Below, piece after piece: positions 18,501 through 27,291 of a stretch of 64,000 nt of DNA. Location of the stretch: contig CT971583.1 of NCBI GenBank assembly GCA_000063505.1, positions 2,201,918-2,265,917 on the forward strand. Direction: 5' to 3'. The position numbers were made by a program, and so were the translations under genes. Each line of letters starts with the position of its first letter. Positions within the stretch are counted from its first letter, which is position 1. Source of the stretch: Synechococcus sp. WH 7803 (GTDB lineage: Bacteria > Cyanobacteriota > Cyanobacteriia > PCC-6307 > Cyanobiaceae). The notes under the pieces are model-generated. The model was not told the origin of the DNA. It was given only the letters and a program-made list of their open reading frames with translations, and made no database searches.

Positions 18501-19176
18501 CATCCAAAGACGTTGGTACATCTAGTGTTGAATTTGAAAGCGTTAAATCCGAATTTGCATGCACGTAAAGTGAACCATCAATTGACAAAGTGAGCCCGCC
18601 AATCGTAATGGAAGATGCTGTATTTGAAAGAGTATTGACTTGCCGGTTAAGCGACGGCGTGCCAGTCAGCAACTGGGTTTCGCTGAGGCTTGAATTAACC
18701 GAAAATTGGCTTTGACCGATAGGCAGTGAAGAACGATTCGTAAGGGTTAAGTTCGTTACGTTGGAGAAAGAAGCGCCGGACGACAAAGTGATGCCATCTG
18801 GAGAAACAATGAACAAATTGGCACCAGAATCAAGACTCAAAGGAACATTGAGATTGAAGCCATTGGATGACGATGCAATACCAAGGATGACATTGCTCTG
18901 AGAATCCGTTTCAATCGTCACTCCAGTAATAGCTGACCCGGTACGATTTGCATCAAAACGGGTAAACTGATGAAATTTATTAGAGCCTGCATCCGTTCCG
19001 CCACTAATGGCACAAACACCGGAACGACAAATCTGTGCCTCAGAACCGCCGTTGATGATGGTGCCAAGCTCACCTGAGGATTCAATTTGCGATCGTGCTG
19101 GCTGGGCAGCCGAGGCGAACACAGCAAAAGGAAGTCCGAAAGACAAAATTATCTGCTTCAAAGAAAACCAATACAT
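12550..19176 (-). CDS. Giant two-partner-secretion exoprotein with acidic repeats and C-terminal CHAT protease domain
   Basis: A 2,208-aa protein. In order: signal peptide (1 to about 30, ending near SAAQPARSQ); a haemagglutination/TPS N-domain (about 30-250) recognised by ANRTGSAITGV, FIVSPDGITLSSGASF and beta-helix-like repeats; degenerate beta-helix (250-567); about 23 near-identical 42-aa units (about 568-1539); a Ser/Asp/Glu-rich linker (about 1649-1745); and a CHAT domain to the end. In CHAT, the motif HLATHADF gives catalytic His2046 and LSACRSALGD gives Cys2091, followed by AGMALQAGAKSAIGSLW and the usual terminal HPFFWSGFVLLG. Both dyad residues are present, so a caspase-like peptidase is plausible. 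Secretion by the adjacent TpsB is inferred. The ATG at 19176 was chosen over a TTG at 19197 because it starts the signal peptide. Confidence 0.9.
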   Translation of the reverse strand: MYWFSLKQIILSFGLPFAVFASAAQPARSQIESSGELGTIINGGSEAQICRSGVCAISGGTDAGSNKFHQFTRFDANRTGSAITGVTIETDSQSNVILGIASSSNGFNLNVPLSLDSGANLFIVSPDGITLSSGASFSNVTNLTLTNRSSLPIGQSQFSVNSSLSETQLLTGTPSLNRQVNTLSNTASSITIGGLTLSIDGSLYVHANSDLTLSNSTLDVPTSLDVGGDLALSDVSLLNASFDVNSELSLYSVGNLKIEDSSLDNHSIVKIDSGGTLTISDPNNSAETGVAIDNNSSVVIDTVSDFSIYNASIANNDSVAIDVGGNFLADSNPSVSNSGVSFDQNTTLSLTADGSISLYDSSISDNQSATITSGGDLNAGSIDQSGAYAFGVSFDRNSSLTLTSVGNANIYNSSINDNTTITITSGGDFGFYGSDLLSNLPYTTDQYLSDFDTVFALPAFSIDAVGLITILDSSLDFNGPFALISSTSDVNINNSDILDNLYPYIESLAGDIFISSSLLSRNAYIDAYSLGNAYVFDTSVVGNDLVIGAEQGDSVIASTELVDNALDFTSDGDAAVVDSIAVGNDLSVESESGDAVIVDSDVVDNDVTVSSDDGDAAVVDSTVEGNDLSVEAESGDAVIADSDVVDNDVTVSSDDGDAVIVDSTVEGNDLSVEAESGDAVIVDSDVVDNDVTVSSDDGDAVIVDSTVEGNDLSVESESGDAVIADSDVVDNDVTVSSDDGDAVIVDSTVEGNDLSVESESGDAVIADSDVVDNDVTVSSDDGDAVIVDSTVEGNDLSVESESGDAVIADSDVVDNDVTVASDDGDAVIVDSNVEGNDLSVEAESGDAVIADSDVVDNDVTVSSDDGDAVIVDSTVEGNDLSVESESGDAVIADSDVVDNDVTVSSDDGDAVIVDSTVEGNDLSVESESGDAVIADSDVVDNDVTVSSDDGDAVIVDSTVEGNDLSVESESGDAVIADSDVVDNDVTVSSDDGDAVIVDSTVEGNDLSVESESGDAVIADSDVVDNDVTVSSDDGDAVIVDSTVEGNDLSVESESGDAVIADSDVVDNDVTVSSDDGDAVIVDSTVEGNDLSVESESGDAVIADSDVVDNDVTVSSDDGDAVIVDSTVEGNDLSVESESGDAVIADSDVVDNDVTVSSDDGDAVIVDSTVEGNDLSVESESGDAVIADSDVVDNDVTVSSDDGDAVIVDSTVEGNDLSVESESGDAVIADSDVVDNDVTVSSDDGDAVIVDSTVEGNDLSVESESGDAVIADSDVVDNDVTVSSDDGDAVIVDSTVEGNDLSVESESGDAVIADSDVVDNDVTVSSDDGDAVIVDSTVEGNDLSVESESGDAVIADSDVVDNDVTVSSDDGDAVIVDSTVEGNDLSVESESGDAVIADSDVVDNDVTVSSDDGDAVIVDSTVEGNDLSVESESGDAVIADSDVVDNDVTVSSDDGDAVIVDSTVEGNDLSVESESGDAVIADSDVVDNDVTVSSDDGDAVIVDSTVEGNDLSVESESGDAVIADSDVVDNDVTVSSDDGDVMILSSSFDENVFEAVALVGNVDVPSSDFADNQQLAFSTGLDVSVSGSDVSGNNSLVVNTGYSAVLDSSSISDSSLYVVDGNESSISYVNDSKDTSFDVSRSNDTTSNVASDSQVAVASDEQSSSQENSSTQSSSVSVSVSDSDGADESSASSESESATDSQPDSESDGESDGDSSSERASSSSSQDESSASQSGESESAESATPSVQVSTLDNTVVESNLEDSLAVNANQVLSALGLDDLSPTPSSELTPAKISQSLSEARQAYQSVSSSLSMLPRASLASSTIQVLTNASSNQARFNPAYLNIAFTKNADLGVGNADNGFIDLTLITSNGTVVGRRSELSLKEFSKLLRGFYGKITSQRPLESSKASSETSRLYSLFLQPIDEILVREQITSVLVSADRGLQAIPFTALARQGEYAVRKTSFSFTPSLALTDLSVPLADAKSDGILIMGSSEFTDLAPLPFVGQEVENIQQVYGGSAVVEDQFTSQRVMADLKSSTQPLIHLATHADFKGGKPDQSMIHTRDGFISFEAFKSIRRERKSDPIDLFVLSACRSALGDSDSEMGLAGMALQAGAKSAIGSLWYVDDVATSAFFSQFYRYLSRGITKSSALSMTQRDFASGSIKITGSDVVAPSGDVLLSNLSAAQKFNYPRGFRHPFFWSGFVLLGTPW
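14560..17475 (-). repeat. Tandem array of about 23 copies of a 126-bp coding repeat
   Basis: The sequence CGTCACATCG recurs every 126 bp exactly from 14581 to 17353, giving 23 in-phase copies, with degenerate half-units on both sides. Each unit encodes 42 residues built as two related 21-residue halves: SDDGDAVIVDSTVEGNDLSV and SESGDAVIADSDVVDNDVTV, each plus one residue. One unit has 10 Asp, 3 Glu and no Lys, Arg or His. The hydrophobic/Asn spacing (VIVDS, GND, LSV) resembles rungs of a right-handed beta-helix. Copies differ at only a few mostly silent positions (for example CCGCTTTC/CCACTTTC), pointing to recent expansion or homogenisation. Confidence 0.97.
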
Positions 19177-19529
19177 GTAATTGCCAGCAAAAAGCAAGCC
19201 CTACAAGGGCACAAATGCCTATTGTACACCAATATGAAAATTTACTAAGAAGACCATGAGAAAATTCTGAGTGTTGCGATTCAGTTGGCGCTCTGGTCGC
19301 GAACGAGGGCAACACCACTCGATGATTCAGGAATCAGGCAGTCCCTATGCGCTTTTGCTGCAGGAGAGCGAATGACATTCATCCAGGCTTCATGCTTAGG
19401 GCCCGTTGCTTTTGAGATCAGTAACAGGGCGAAGGTTCCCACCGTTGCAGATCACCAACAAGAAGCCCATCACCCACACGCATGCAGCCAGGCTGGAGCC
19501 AATCAGGCGCATCCAACGTTGAAACGGCG
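19177..19529. promoter_or_regulatory. Divergent intergenic region between the exoprotein and the cyclase
   Basis: This 353-bp region separates two divergent genes and must hold both promoters. For the exoprotein (minus strand) a TACAAT -10-like box lies at 19226-19221, about 45 bp before its ATG, and a small hairpin GCCCT-ACA-AGGGC (19198-19210) falls in the predicted 5' leader. On the cyclase side the DNA returns to higher GC. An 82-codon open frame at 19285-19533 looks non-coding. Nothing else is recognised. Confidence 0.45.
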
Positions 19530-21392
19530 ATGAAACGCTTCCGCAATCTGCTGCAATCCACCGGCCCCTATCTCGCTGCCATCGTCGTTTTGGTGCTGCT
19601 GCGCAGCACTGACCTCGCCCAAACCCTTGATCTGGTGATCTACGACCTGATCACCAGTCAACGCTCAGAGGGTTCAGGCCAAGACCAGCCGATCACCCTG
19701 GTGGGCATCGAAGAAAGCGACATCCAGCGCTTTGGCTGGCCGATTGACGATGGCATCTTCTGCGATGCCTTCGATGCACTCAATGCCAGCGGCGTGACCG
19801 CCATCGGCTTCGACATCTACAGAGATCAAGGCGTGGGAGCCGAGCAGCAATGCCTGCGTGATCGCTTCCGTGAGGAACCCACACTGGTCTCAATCTTCAA
19901 CGTGGCCGCTGGGATTGGAGCTGTCCCCGGAACACCGATCGAGCGCCAGTCGTACAACGACCTGAGCCTGGATGGTGATGGTGTGGTGCGTCGTGACCTG
20001 GTGCATGTCACCGGACAGGACGAAGCCACCGTGGCGTTCCCCTTGCGCGTGCTGGAAGTCGCCACCGGCGATCGATCCCTGCGGGACGCCCTGGATGCAG
20101 GAACGAACGCTGGCCCATGGTTGTCGGCTGATGCAGGCGGATACCACAACGAAATTGACGCAGGACTTGGGCTCCAACGCCTGCTTCGCTTTCGCGAGCC
20201 GCGCAGTTACGCGACCTACACCCTGGCCGAGGTCATCGACGGTACGGTGCCCAACACCATGCTTCGCGATCGCATCGTGTTGATCGGCAGTACAGCGCCC
20301 TCCCTGCGCGATCTGTTCGAAGTGCCGCACACGCGATTTGCAAGGGGTGACAGCCTGTTCACGATTTCGGGCGTGGAAGTGCATGCCAACCGCCTCGCCA
20401 CCCTGATCGACGAGCGCAATGGCAGCTTTCAACAGGGTTGGCTGATACCTGGCTGGGGGAATCTGCTGCTGGTGATCGGCTTCGCCGGCACAGGACTGCT
20501 GCTCGGGGAGCGTATCCCCAAACAACGCATCAGCATTCTTGTTGTGGGCCTCGTGGCCGGCGGAGCTGCTGCAGGACTTGGAGCACTGCTCTGGAATCAC
20601 ATCTGGATCGGTATGGCCATGCCGCTGACAGGTCTGCTCAGTTTCAGCGGAGCAGCCTGGCTGCGCCGTGGCGTGGAAAGCCAACAGCACTCCCAACAGA
20701 TTCAACAGCTGCTCGGGCAAACCACCTCACCGGCGGTGGCCCAACAACTGTGGGAACAACGGGACTCCCTGCTGAGTGATGGGCGATTCCAAGGGCAGCA
20801 GCTGCCGATCACCACACTGTTTACGGACACGGCTTCCTTCACCAGCGTGTCGGAAGGCATGAGCCCACGGGAATTGATGGACTGGCTAAACCGCGGCATG
20901 GAGATCTGCGTGCCCGCCGTCACCGAAAGGGACGGCATGGTGAACAAGTTCACCGGCGATGGAATGCTCGCTGTGTTCGGGGTGCCTTTACCAGGAAATC
21001 CATCGGCAGAAGCCCAAGCGGCGATCGAGGCCGCATTCCAAATCAAAGACGGGCTGGAAAAGCTCAACGAAGCGCTCAAAGCCGAGGGAGCGCCGAGCAT
21101 GCGCGTGCGCATGGGCATTCACTCGGGCGAGGCTCTGGTGGGGTCGATGGGTAGTGCAGAGCGCATCGAATATGCGGTGATCGGCGATGCCGTGAACTGC
21201 GCATCACGGCTGGAGAGCTATGACAAAAATCGCCATGAGGGTGTGCTGCGGGTGCTGCTCTCCAGCACCACCTTGGAACTCCTGCCCACAGAATTCCGCG
21301 AATCGTTGCACCTCGACTATTGGGGCCCCGTTCAAGTGAAAGGCCGAGACGAACCTTTGGACGTGAGTGAATTGAAATTCAACAATGAATGA
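19530..21392 (+). CDS. CHASE2-domain class III adenylate cyclase
   Basis: A 620-aa membrane receptor cyclase. After an N-terminal membrane segment (about 12-25) comes an extracytoplasmic CHASE2 sensor (about 30-300; VIYDLITSQR, GIEESDIQRFGWP, IGFDIYRDQ). Hydrophobic segments follow (about 305-380), then a class III cyclase domain (about 420-610). Metal-binding Asp433 (LFTDTASFT) and Asp477 (FTGDGM) are present. The Lys of VNKFTGD (about 474) is the adenine-specifying residue, and IGDAVNCASRLES carries the Asp, Asn and Arg of the active site, so cAMP is the likely product. The ATG at 19530 is preferred to one at 19482. It is divergent from the CHAT exoprotein and convergent with the DUF928 gene. 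Confidence 0.93.
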   Translation: MKRFRNLLQSTGPYLAAIVVLVLLRSTDLAQTLDLVIYDLITSQRSEGSGQDQPITLVGIEESDIQRFGWPIDDGIFCDAFDALNASGVTAIGFDIYRDQGVGAEQQCLRDRFREEPTLVSIFNVAAGIGAVPGTPIERQSYNDLSLDGDGVVRRDLVHVTGQDEATVAFPLRVLEVATGDRSLRDALDAGTNAGPWLSADAGGYHNEIDAGLGLQRLLRFREPRSYATYTLAEVIDGTVPNTMLRDRIVLIGSTAPSLRDLFEVPHTRFARGDSLFTISGVEVHANRLATLIDERNGSFQQGWLIPGWGNLLLVIGFAGTGLLLGERIPKQRISILVVGLVAGGAAAGLGALLWNHIWIGMAMPLTGLLSFSGAAWLRRGVESQQHSQQIQQLLGQTTSPAVAQQLWEQRDSLLSDGRFQGQQLPITTLFTDTASFTSVSEGMSPRELMDWLNRGMEICVPAVTERDGMVNKFTGDGMLAVFGVPLPGNPSAEAQAAIEAAFQIKDGLEKLNEALKAEGAPSMRVRMGIHSGEALVGSMGSAERIEYAVIGDAVNCASRLESYDKNRHEGVLRVLLSSTTLELLPTEFRESLHLDYWGPVQVKGRDEPLDVSELKFNNE

Positions 21393-21514
21393 GAAAAAAT
21401 ATACAAAAGACAGCTTTAAAAACGCAGGCCAATAATCAACAACTCACGCTATTAATTATTACTTGCAATAGTAACGATTACCGACTTTAGCGATTAGCAA
21501 TTATCTTCTAACAT

Positions 21515-22147
21515 TTAGGAAAGACAACGAACTGGCAGCTGCTTTGGCCATTCCTCAGTGATGAGATCAGAAAGCCCGAATTGGGCCATGGCCTGAGACG
21601 TGGACACAGTTTTTCCACATTGAGTTTGCAGCGAATTCAGAGACTTCTGAATGGGCTGATCGCTGGGCTCAACATCCAACACCAACAAACTCAGTGCTGG
21701 AGGTGCTATGGCTTGAACAAATGCCATGGGATCCGAATTGTTTCCTCTCTCGCCCGAGTTGCAATTGAAACTCGACTCCCAAACAGTCGAGCTTTGAAGC
21801 TTCGCTGCCATTAAAACGATGTTGGCAGGTGTGGCTGGCAGGGTGCGTGTTGACTCTTCGGAGCCATTTTCAGGCTTAAAACTCACCGTTAAGCTCACGG
21901 GGCTGGACGACGGACCCTGTAAGAGGCCTATCAGCCCTGAGGAGCCAGGGGCATAGACACTGCTTTCAGGAACCAGGTGAATCAGCGAACGCGCACTGCA
22001 TTCACCCCGGGTTCCTCCTCCCACACGACGACCAGGGAAGGTGCTGCGTGGATTGGCCTGAGCTTCGACCATCACCGCGAAGCCACTGCACGTGACCAGG
22101 CCAACGGCAGCGGAAAGCAACGTTGATCGAACTGAAAAGCGACCCAT
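21515..22147 (-). CDS. Secreted DUF928-like protein
   Basis: A 210-aa protein with a signal peptide (MGRFSVRSTLLSAAVGLVTC onward, cleavage likely near VEAQA). The following block PGRRVGGGTRGEC and LIHLVPESS matches the start of the cyanobacterial DUF928 family as I remember it. The C-terminal half is less conserved and may be short for the family. Function is unknown; from memory, DUF928 genes occur near CHAT, CHASE2 and TPS genes in cyanobacteria, and this locus shows the same set. It probably acts in the periplasm or at the cell surface. The ATG at 22147 is preferred to one seven codons upstream. Confidence 0.7.
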   Translation of the reverse strand: MGRFSVRSTLLSAAVGLVTCSGFAVMVEAQANPRSTFPGRRVGGGTRGECSARSLIHLVPESSVYAPGSSGLIGLLQGPSSSPVSLTVSFKPENGSEESTRTLPATPANIVLMAAKLQSSTVWESSFNCNSGERGNNSDPMAFVQAIAPPALSLLVLDVEPSDQPIQKSLNSLQTQCGKTVSTSQAMAQFGLSDLITEEWPKQLPVRCLS

Positions 22148-22238
22148 ATGCCGAGGAGTGTCCACCATTTATCACTTTGGCAACAATCCAGTCGACTGTC
22201 CAAAACACAAGCCGAGGCACCAATGCATCTGTGTCGTG

Positions 22239-23753
22239 TCAACTGGCAGCAAACAGTCGCGCAAAGGTCTTGCGCATCCGCTCGATCAGATCAAGCTCGT
22301 AAGTCTGAGTTTGGTCGACCGAGAACTCGCGTCGGCGTGCTTCTCGTTTCGCCATAACCGCTGCAAAGGCTTCCATGGCATCACCGTTTTTCAGGAACTG
22401 ATCATTGATCATGCGCTGACTGATTGTCTGCACCGTCACATGCCCCTTGGCCAAGACCGATGCCTTGCGGGGCTCATCGGTGAGCGCAGCCATTTCACCA
22501 AACACAGCTCCCTGACGCAACTCAGCAAGCAGAATCTGCTCTTGTGGCCCACCACTGGCCTTCACCTGCACAGAGCAGGTTCCTTCGAGAACAACGTACA
22601 TCGAATCTCCAACATCCCCTTCTCGAACAATCACCTCAGAATCGCCAAACGCCAAAGCAGCATCGTGCACAACAATGTCTCTGATCTGAGCATCCGTGAG
22701 CGAGGCGAAGAGCGGCTCACGGCGCAAAACCGCAAAACTCTCCTTTTGCACCTGTTGCAATAGATCTGCATCTCTACGTTCGGTCTCAGCAAACGTCCTC
22801 ACATCTTCAACAGGAAATGGGAACGAATATCCAGCTCGATGAACCGCATACCATGCATTTGAAAAAATATCCGATTTAACAGCATGTCGCTCAGCGTAAT
22901 TAGAAATAAAAAACTTTAACTTATAATTGATTGATGAGTCTGCAAACGACTCAACTAACACATGACATGGCGCGGAGCGAACGACGCCAGGCTGATTCTC
23001 CAAAACATCGAGCAAAATAGAAATAATTTTCTGGGGAGGAGCCTCGTAAGGCAATCCCATCTCAACATCGACACGGTATCGATTTGACGCCGGCTTAGAG
23101 AAATTAACGACCTTACTGGAATCAATCAGCGAATTCGGCAGAATAATAATTCGATCTTGGATATTATCGTACAAATATGTACTGTTCCAAGTGACGGTTT
23201 CAACACGCCCAACAGAACCATCGATATCCACCCAATCACCCACTGAAAATTGTCGCTCAGCCTGAAAGGTGAGCGCAGAAGAAATATTACTAATTTGAGA
23301 GGCAGTTCCTGGACCCACAACGAACGCCAGACCACCCAAAACAGCAGCAGAGCCCAACGTGGTCAACAAACCTCGGCTCTGAAGCTGGACGGCAACAGCC
23401 AAGAGCACTGCCACAACAAGCAGTAGATCTTTCAAAAGTCTTGGCGGTGCCACTTTTCGCGAGCTCACCCTGGCCAAAACGATCCAGAGCAGGTCGAGCG
23501 AGAACTCCACAAAAGCCACATAGAGAGCAGCACTCTCGACCAATCGCAGCCAGACGAGCACCTCTCCCTGCTGTTCAAACATCAACAGCAGGCGGCTCAA
23601 CACAGCTGCCGTTAAGGCAATCCGGAAAAACAACATTCCCGGAATCCACTGAGCAAACTTAAACCTCTCCGAACGACGGGCACGACCCAGCACAAAGGTG
23701 AGCAGCCATAGCAAAACCAGCAAAAACAACAGCATCACGGTGCTTTGAACCAC
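22239..23753 (-). CDS. MscS-family mechanosensitive channel with C-terminal cyclic-nucleotide-binding domain
   Basis: A 504-aa protein. Several hydrophobic segments occupy residues about 1-165 and lead into the MscS pore helix/beta domain (GSAAVLGGLAFVVGPGTASQ, then FSVGDWVDIDGSVGRVETV and IILPNSLI). The C-terminal about 130 residues form a cNMP-binding domain with a canonical phosphate cassette, FGEMAALTDEPRKASV, including the Arg-x-Ala. This arrangement resembles the bacterial cyclic-nucleotide-gated MscS-like (bCNG) family. It starts at GTG; an ATG six codons in, at 23735, is an alternative. With the nearby cyclase it suggests a local cAMP circuit, by inference. Confidence 0.93.
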   Translation of the reverse strand: MVQSTVMLLFLLVLLWLLTFVLGRARRSERFKFAQWIPGMLFFRIALTAAVLSRLLLMFEQQGEVLVWLRLVESAALYVAFVEFSLDLLWIVLARVSSRKVAPPRLLKDLLLVVAVLLAVAVQLQSRGLLTTLGSAAVLGGLAFVVGPGTASQISNISSALTFQAERQFSVGDWVDIDGSVGRVETVTWNSTYLYDNIQDRIIILPNSLIDSSKVVNFSKPASNRYRVDVEMGLPYEAPPQKIISILLDVLENQPGVVRSAPCHVLVESFADSSINYKLKFFISNYAERHAVKSDIFSNAWYAVHRAGYSFPFPVEDVRTFAETERRDADLLQQVQKESFAVLRREPLFASLTDAQIRDIVVHDAALAFGDSEVIVREGDVGDSMYVVLEGTCSVQVKASGGPQEQILLAELRQGAVFGEMAALTDEPRKASVLAKGHVTVQTISQRMINDQFLKNGDAMEAFAAVMAKREARRREFSVDQTQTYELDLIERMRKTFARLFAAS

Positions 23754-23762
23754 AGCTAGGGC

Positions 23763-24113
23763 CTAAGACCAGTTTGTCAGAAGCATGACCCAAACCAACT
23801 TGCACCCCCAGTGCATGAGCTGATCAACAATGAGCGTGTATCGGAAACGACATTTGCCATAATCAATTGCGGCATGAAAAAAAGTTTCAGCCAAGCCAAG
23901 AACGGGAACGCCTGTGAGCAATGCCACGACGAATCCGTGGGTCGCCGCATGGGCCGAAAGCCACCAACGCCAATCGAGAACAACATCGTTTCCTGGACAC
24001 TTTTCAACGGCCATCCGATCTCCTTGGAGCGGAAAGTCAGCCAGAAAATGACCAAGAATCAGCAAGATCAGCAACTGAAAGGGTTGATCTGAAGGCAGGG
24101 AGATCTCGAGCAT
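23763..24113 (-). CDS. DUF3307 membrane protein
   Basis: A 116-aa hydrophobic protein with about three membrane segments. The motif LILGHFLADFPLQGDRMA near the N-terminus, the central HAATHGFVVAL and the later FFHAAIDYGKCRF with VDQLMHWGCK are characteristic of DUF3307, a family of unknown function. The gene ends 9 bp before the MscS-like gene on the same strand and probably shares its transcript. Confidence 0.8.
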   Translation of the reverse strand: MLEISLPSDQPFQLLILLILGHFLADFPLQGDRMAVEKCPGNDVVLDWRWWLSAHAATHGFVVALLTGVPVLGLAETFFHAAIDYGKCRFRYTLIVDQLMHWGCKLVWVMLLTNWS

Positions 24114-24154
24114 TCAGAAAGAGAGCCACGTTTCAACATCGTGACTCATAGGGA

Positions 24155-26830
<2,676 letters not shown>

Positions 26831-26865
26831 GGCGGGTTCGGGCTCGAAAAGCGGGTCCAGCAGCC

Positions 26866-27291
26866 ATGATCGCCTTTCAGCCGCCGATCACGTTGGCCGA
26901 CAGCAGCGCGGAAAGCAGCAAGCCCCTGAGCCGTGCAGACCTGCGCTGGCGCTCAGTGTGCTGGGCCCTGCTGGCTGGACTCAGCGCAGGGCTGATCAGT
27001 CTTGCCTTCGGCGTGGAGCAAGCGGTGCGATCCACGGGCTGCGGGCTCTTCTATGGGCTGCTCGCCTTTCATCTCGAACGGGTTGATCCAGAGGATTCCC
27101 ACCTGCAGGCGGGATTGGTGGGCGCGATCTGCGGAGTGCGCAGCCTCGGCATGCCCCTTGCGATTCCCTGGGGGGGTTCCGGCGCCCTGGCATCATTGGG
27201 AGTGGATCTCCTCGTGGGGTGGCTGCCACTGATCGGCAGTGCGCTCCTGCTCCACGGAACCCAACGCATGTTGTCTGCGTCGCGGCCATGA
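26866..27291 (+). CDS. Hypothetical membrane protein
   Basis: A 141-aa protein that I do not recognise. The N-terminal about 28 residues are polar, then about four hydrophobic segments follow (WALLAGLSAGLISLAFGVEQ, TGCGLFYGLLAFHL, LVGAICGVRSLGMPLAI, VDLLVGWLPLIGSALLL), suggesting an inner- or thylakoid-membrane protein. Its stop overlaps the SNF2 start (ATGA at 27288-27291), so translation is probably coupled to the helicase gene. Confidence 0.7.
   Translation: MIAFQPPITLADSSAESSKPLSRADLRWRSVCWALLAGLSAGLISLAFGVEQAVRSTGCGLFYGLLAFHLERVDPEDSHLQAGLVGAICGVRSLGMPLAIPWGGSGALASLGVDLLVGWLPLIGSALLLHGTQRMLSASRP

Noticed and set aside
12550-19176. Relation to the giant SwmB motility protein of swimming Synechococcus
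   Set aside because: Both are very large and repetitive, but this protein has a TPS N-domain, a CHAT domain and a TpsB partner, and the repeats give no reason to equate the two.
19285-19533. An 82-codon plus-strand frame before the cyclase
   Set aside because: It lies in the divergent promoter region, overlaps the cyclase start and shows no recognisable domain or coding pattern.
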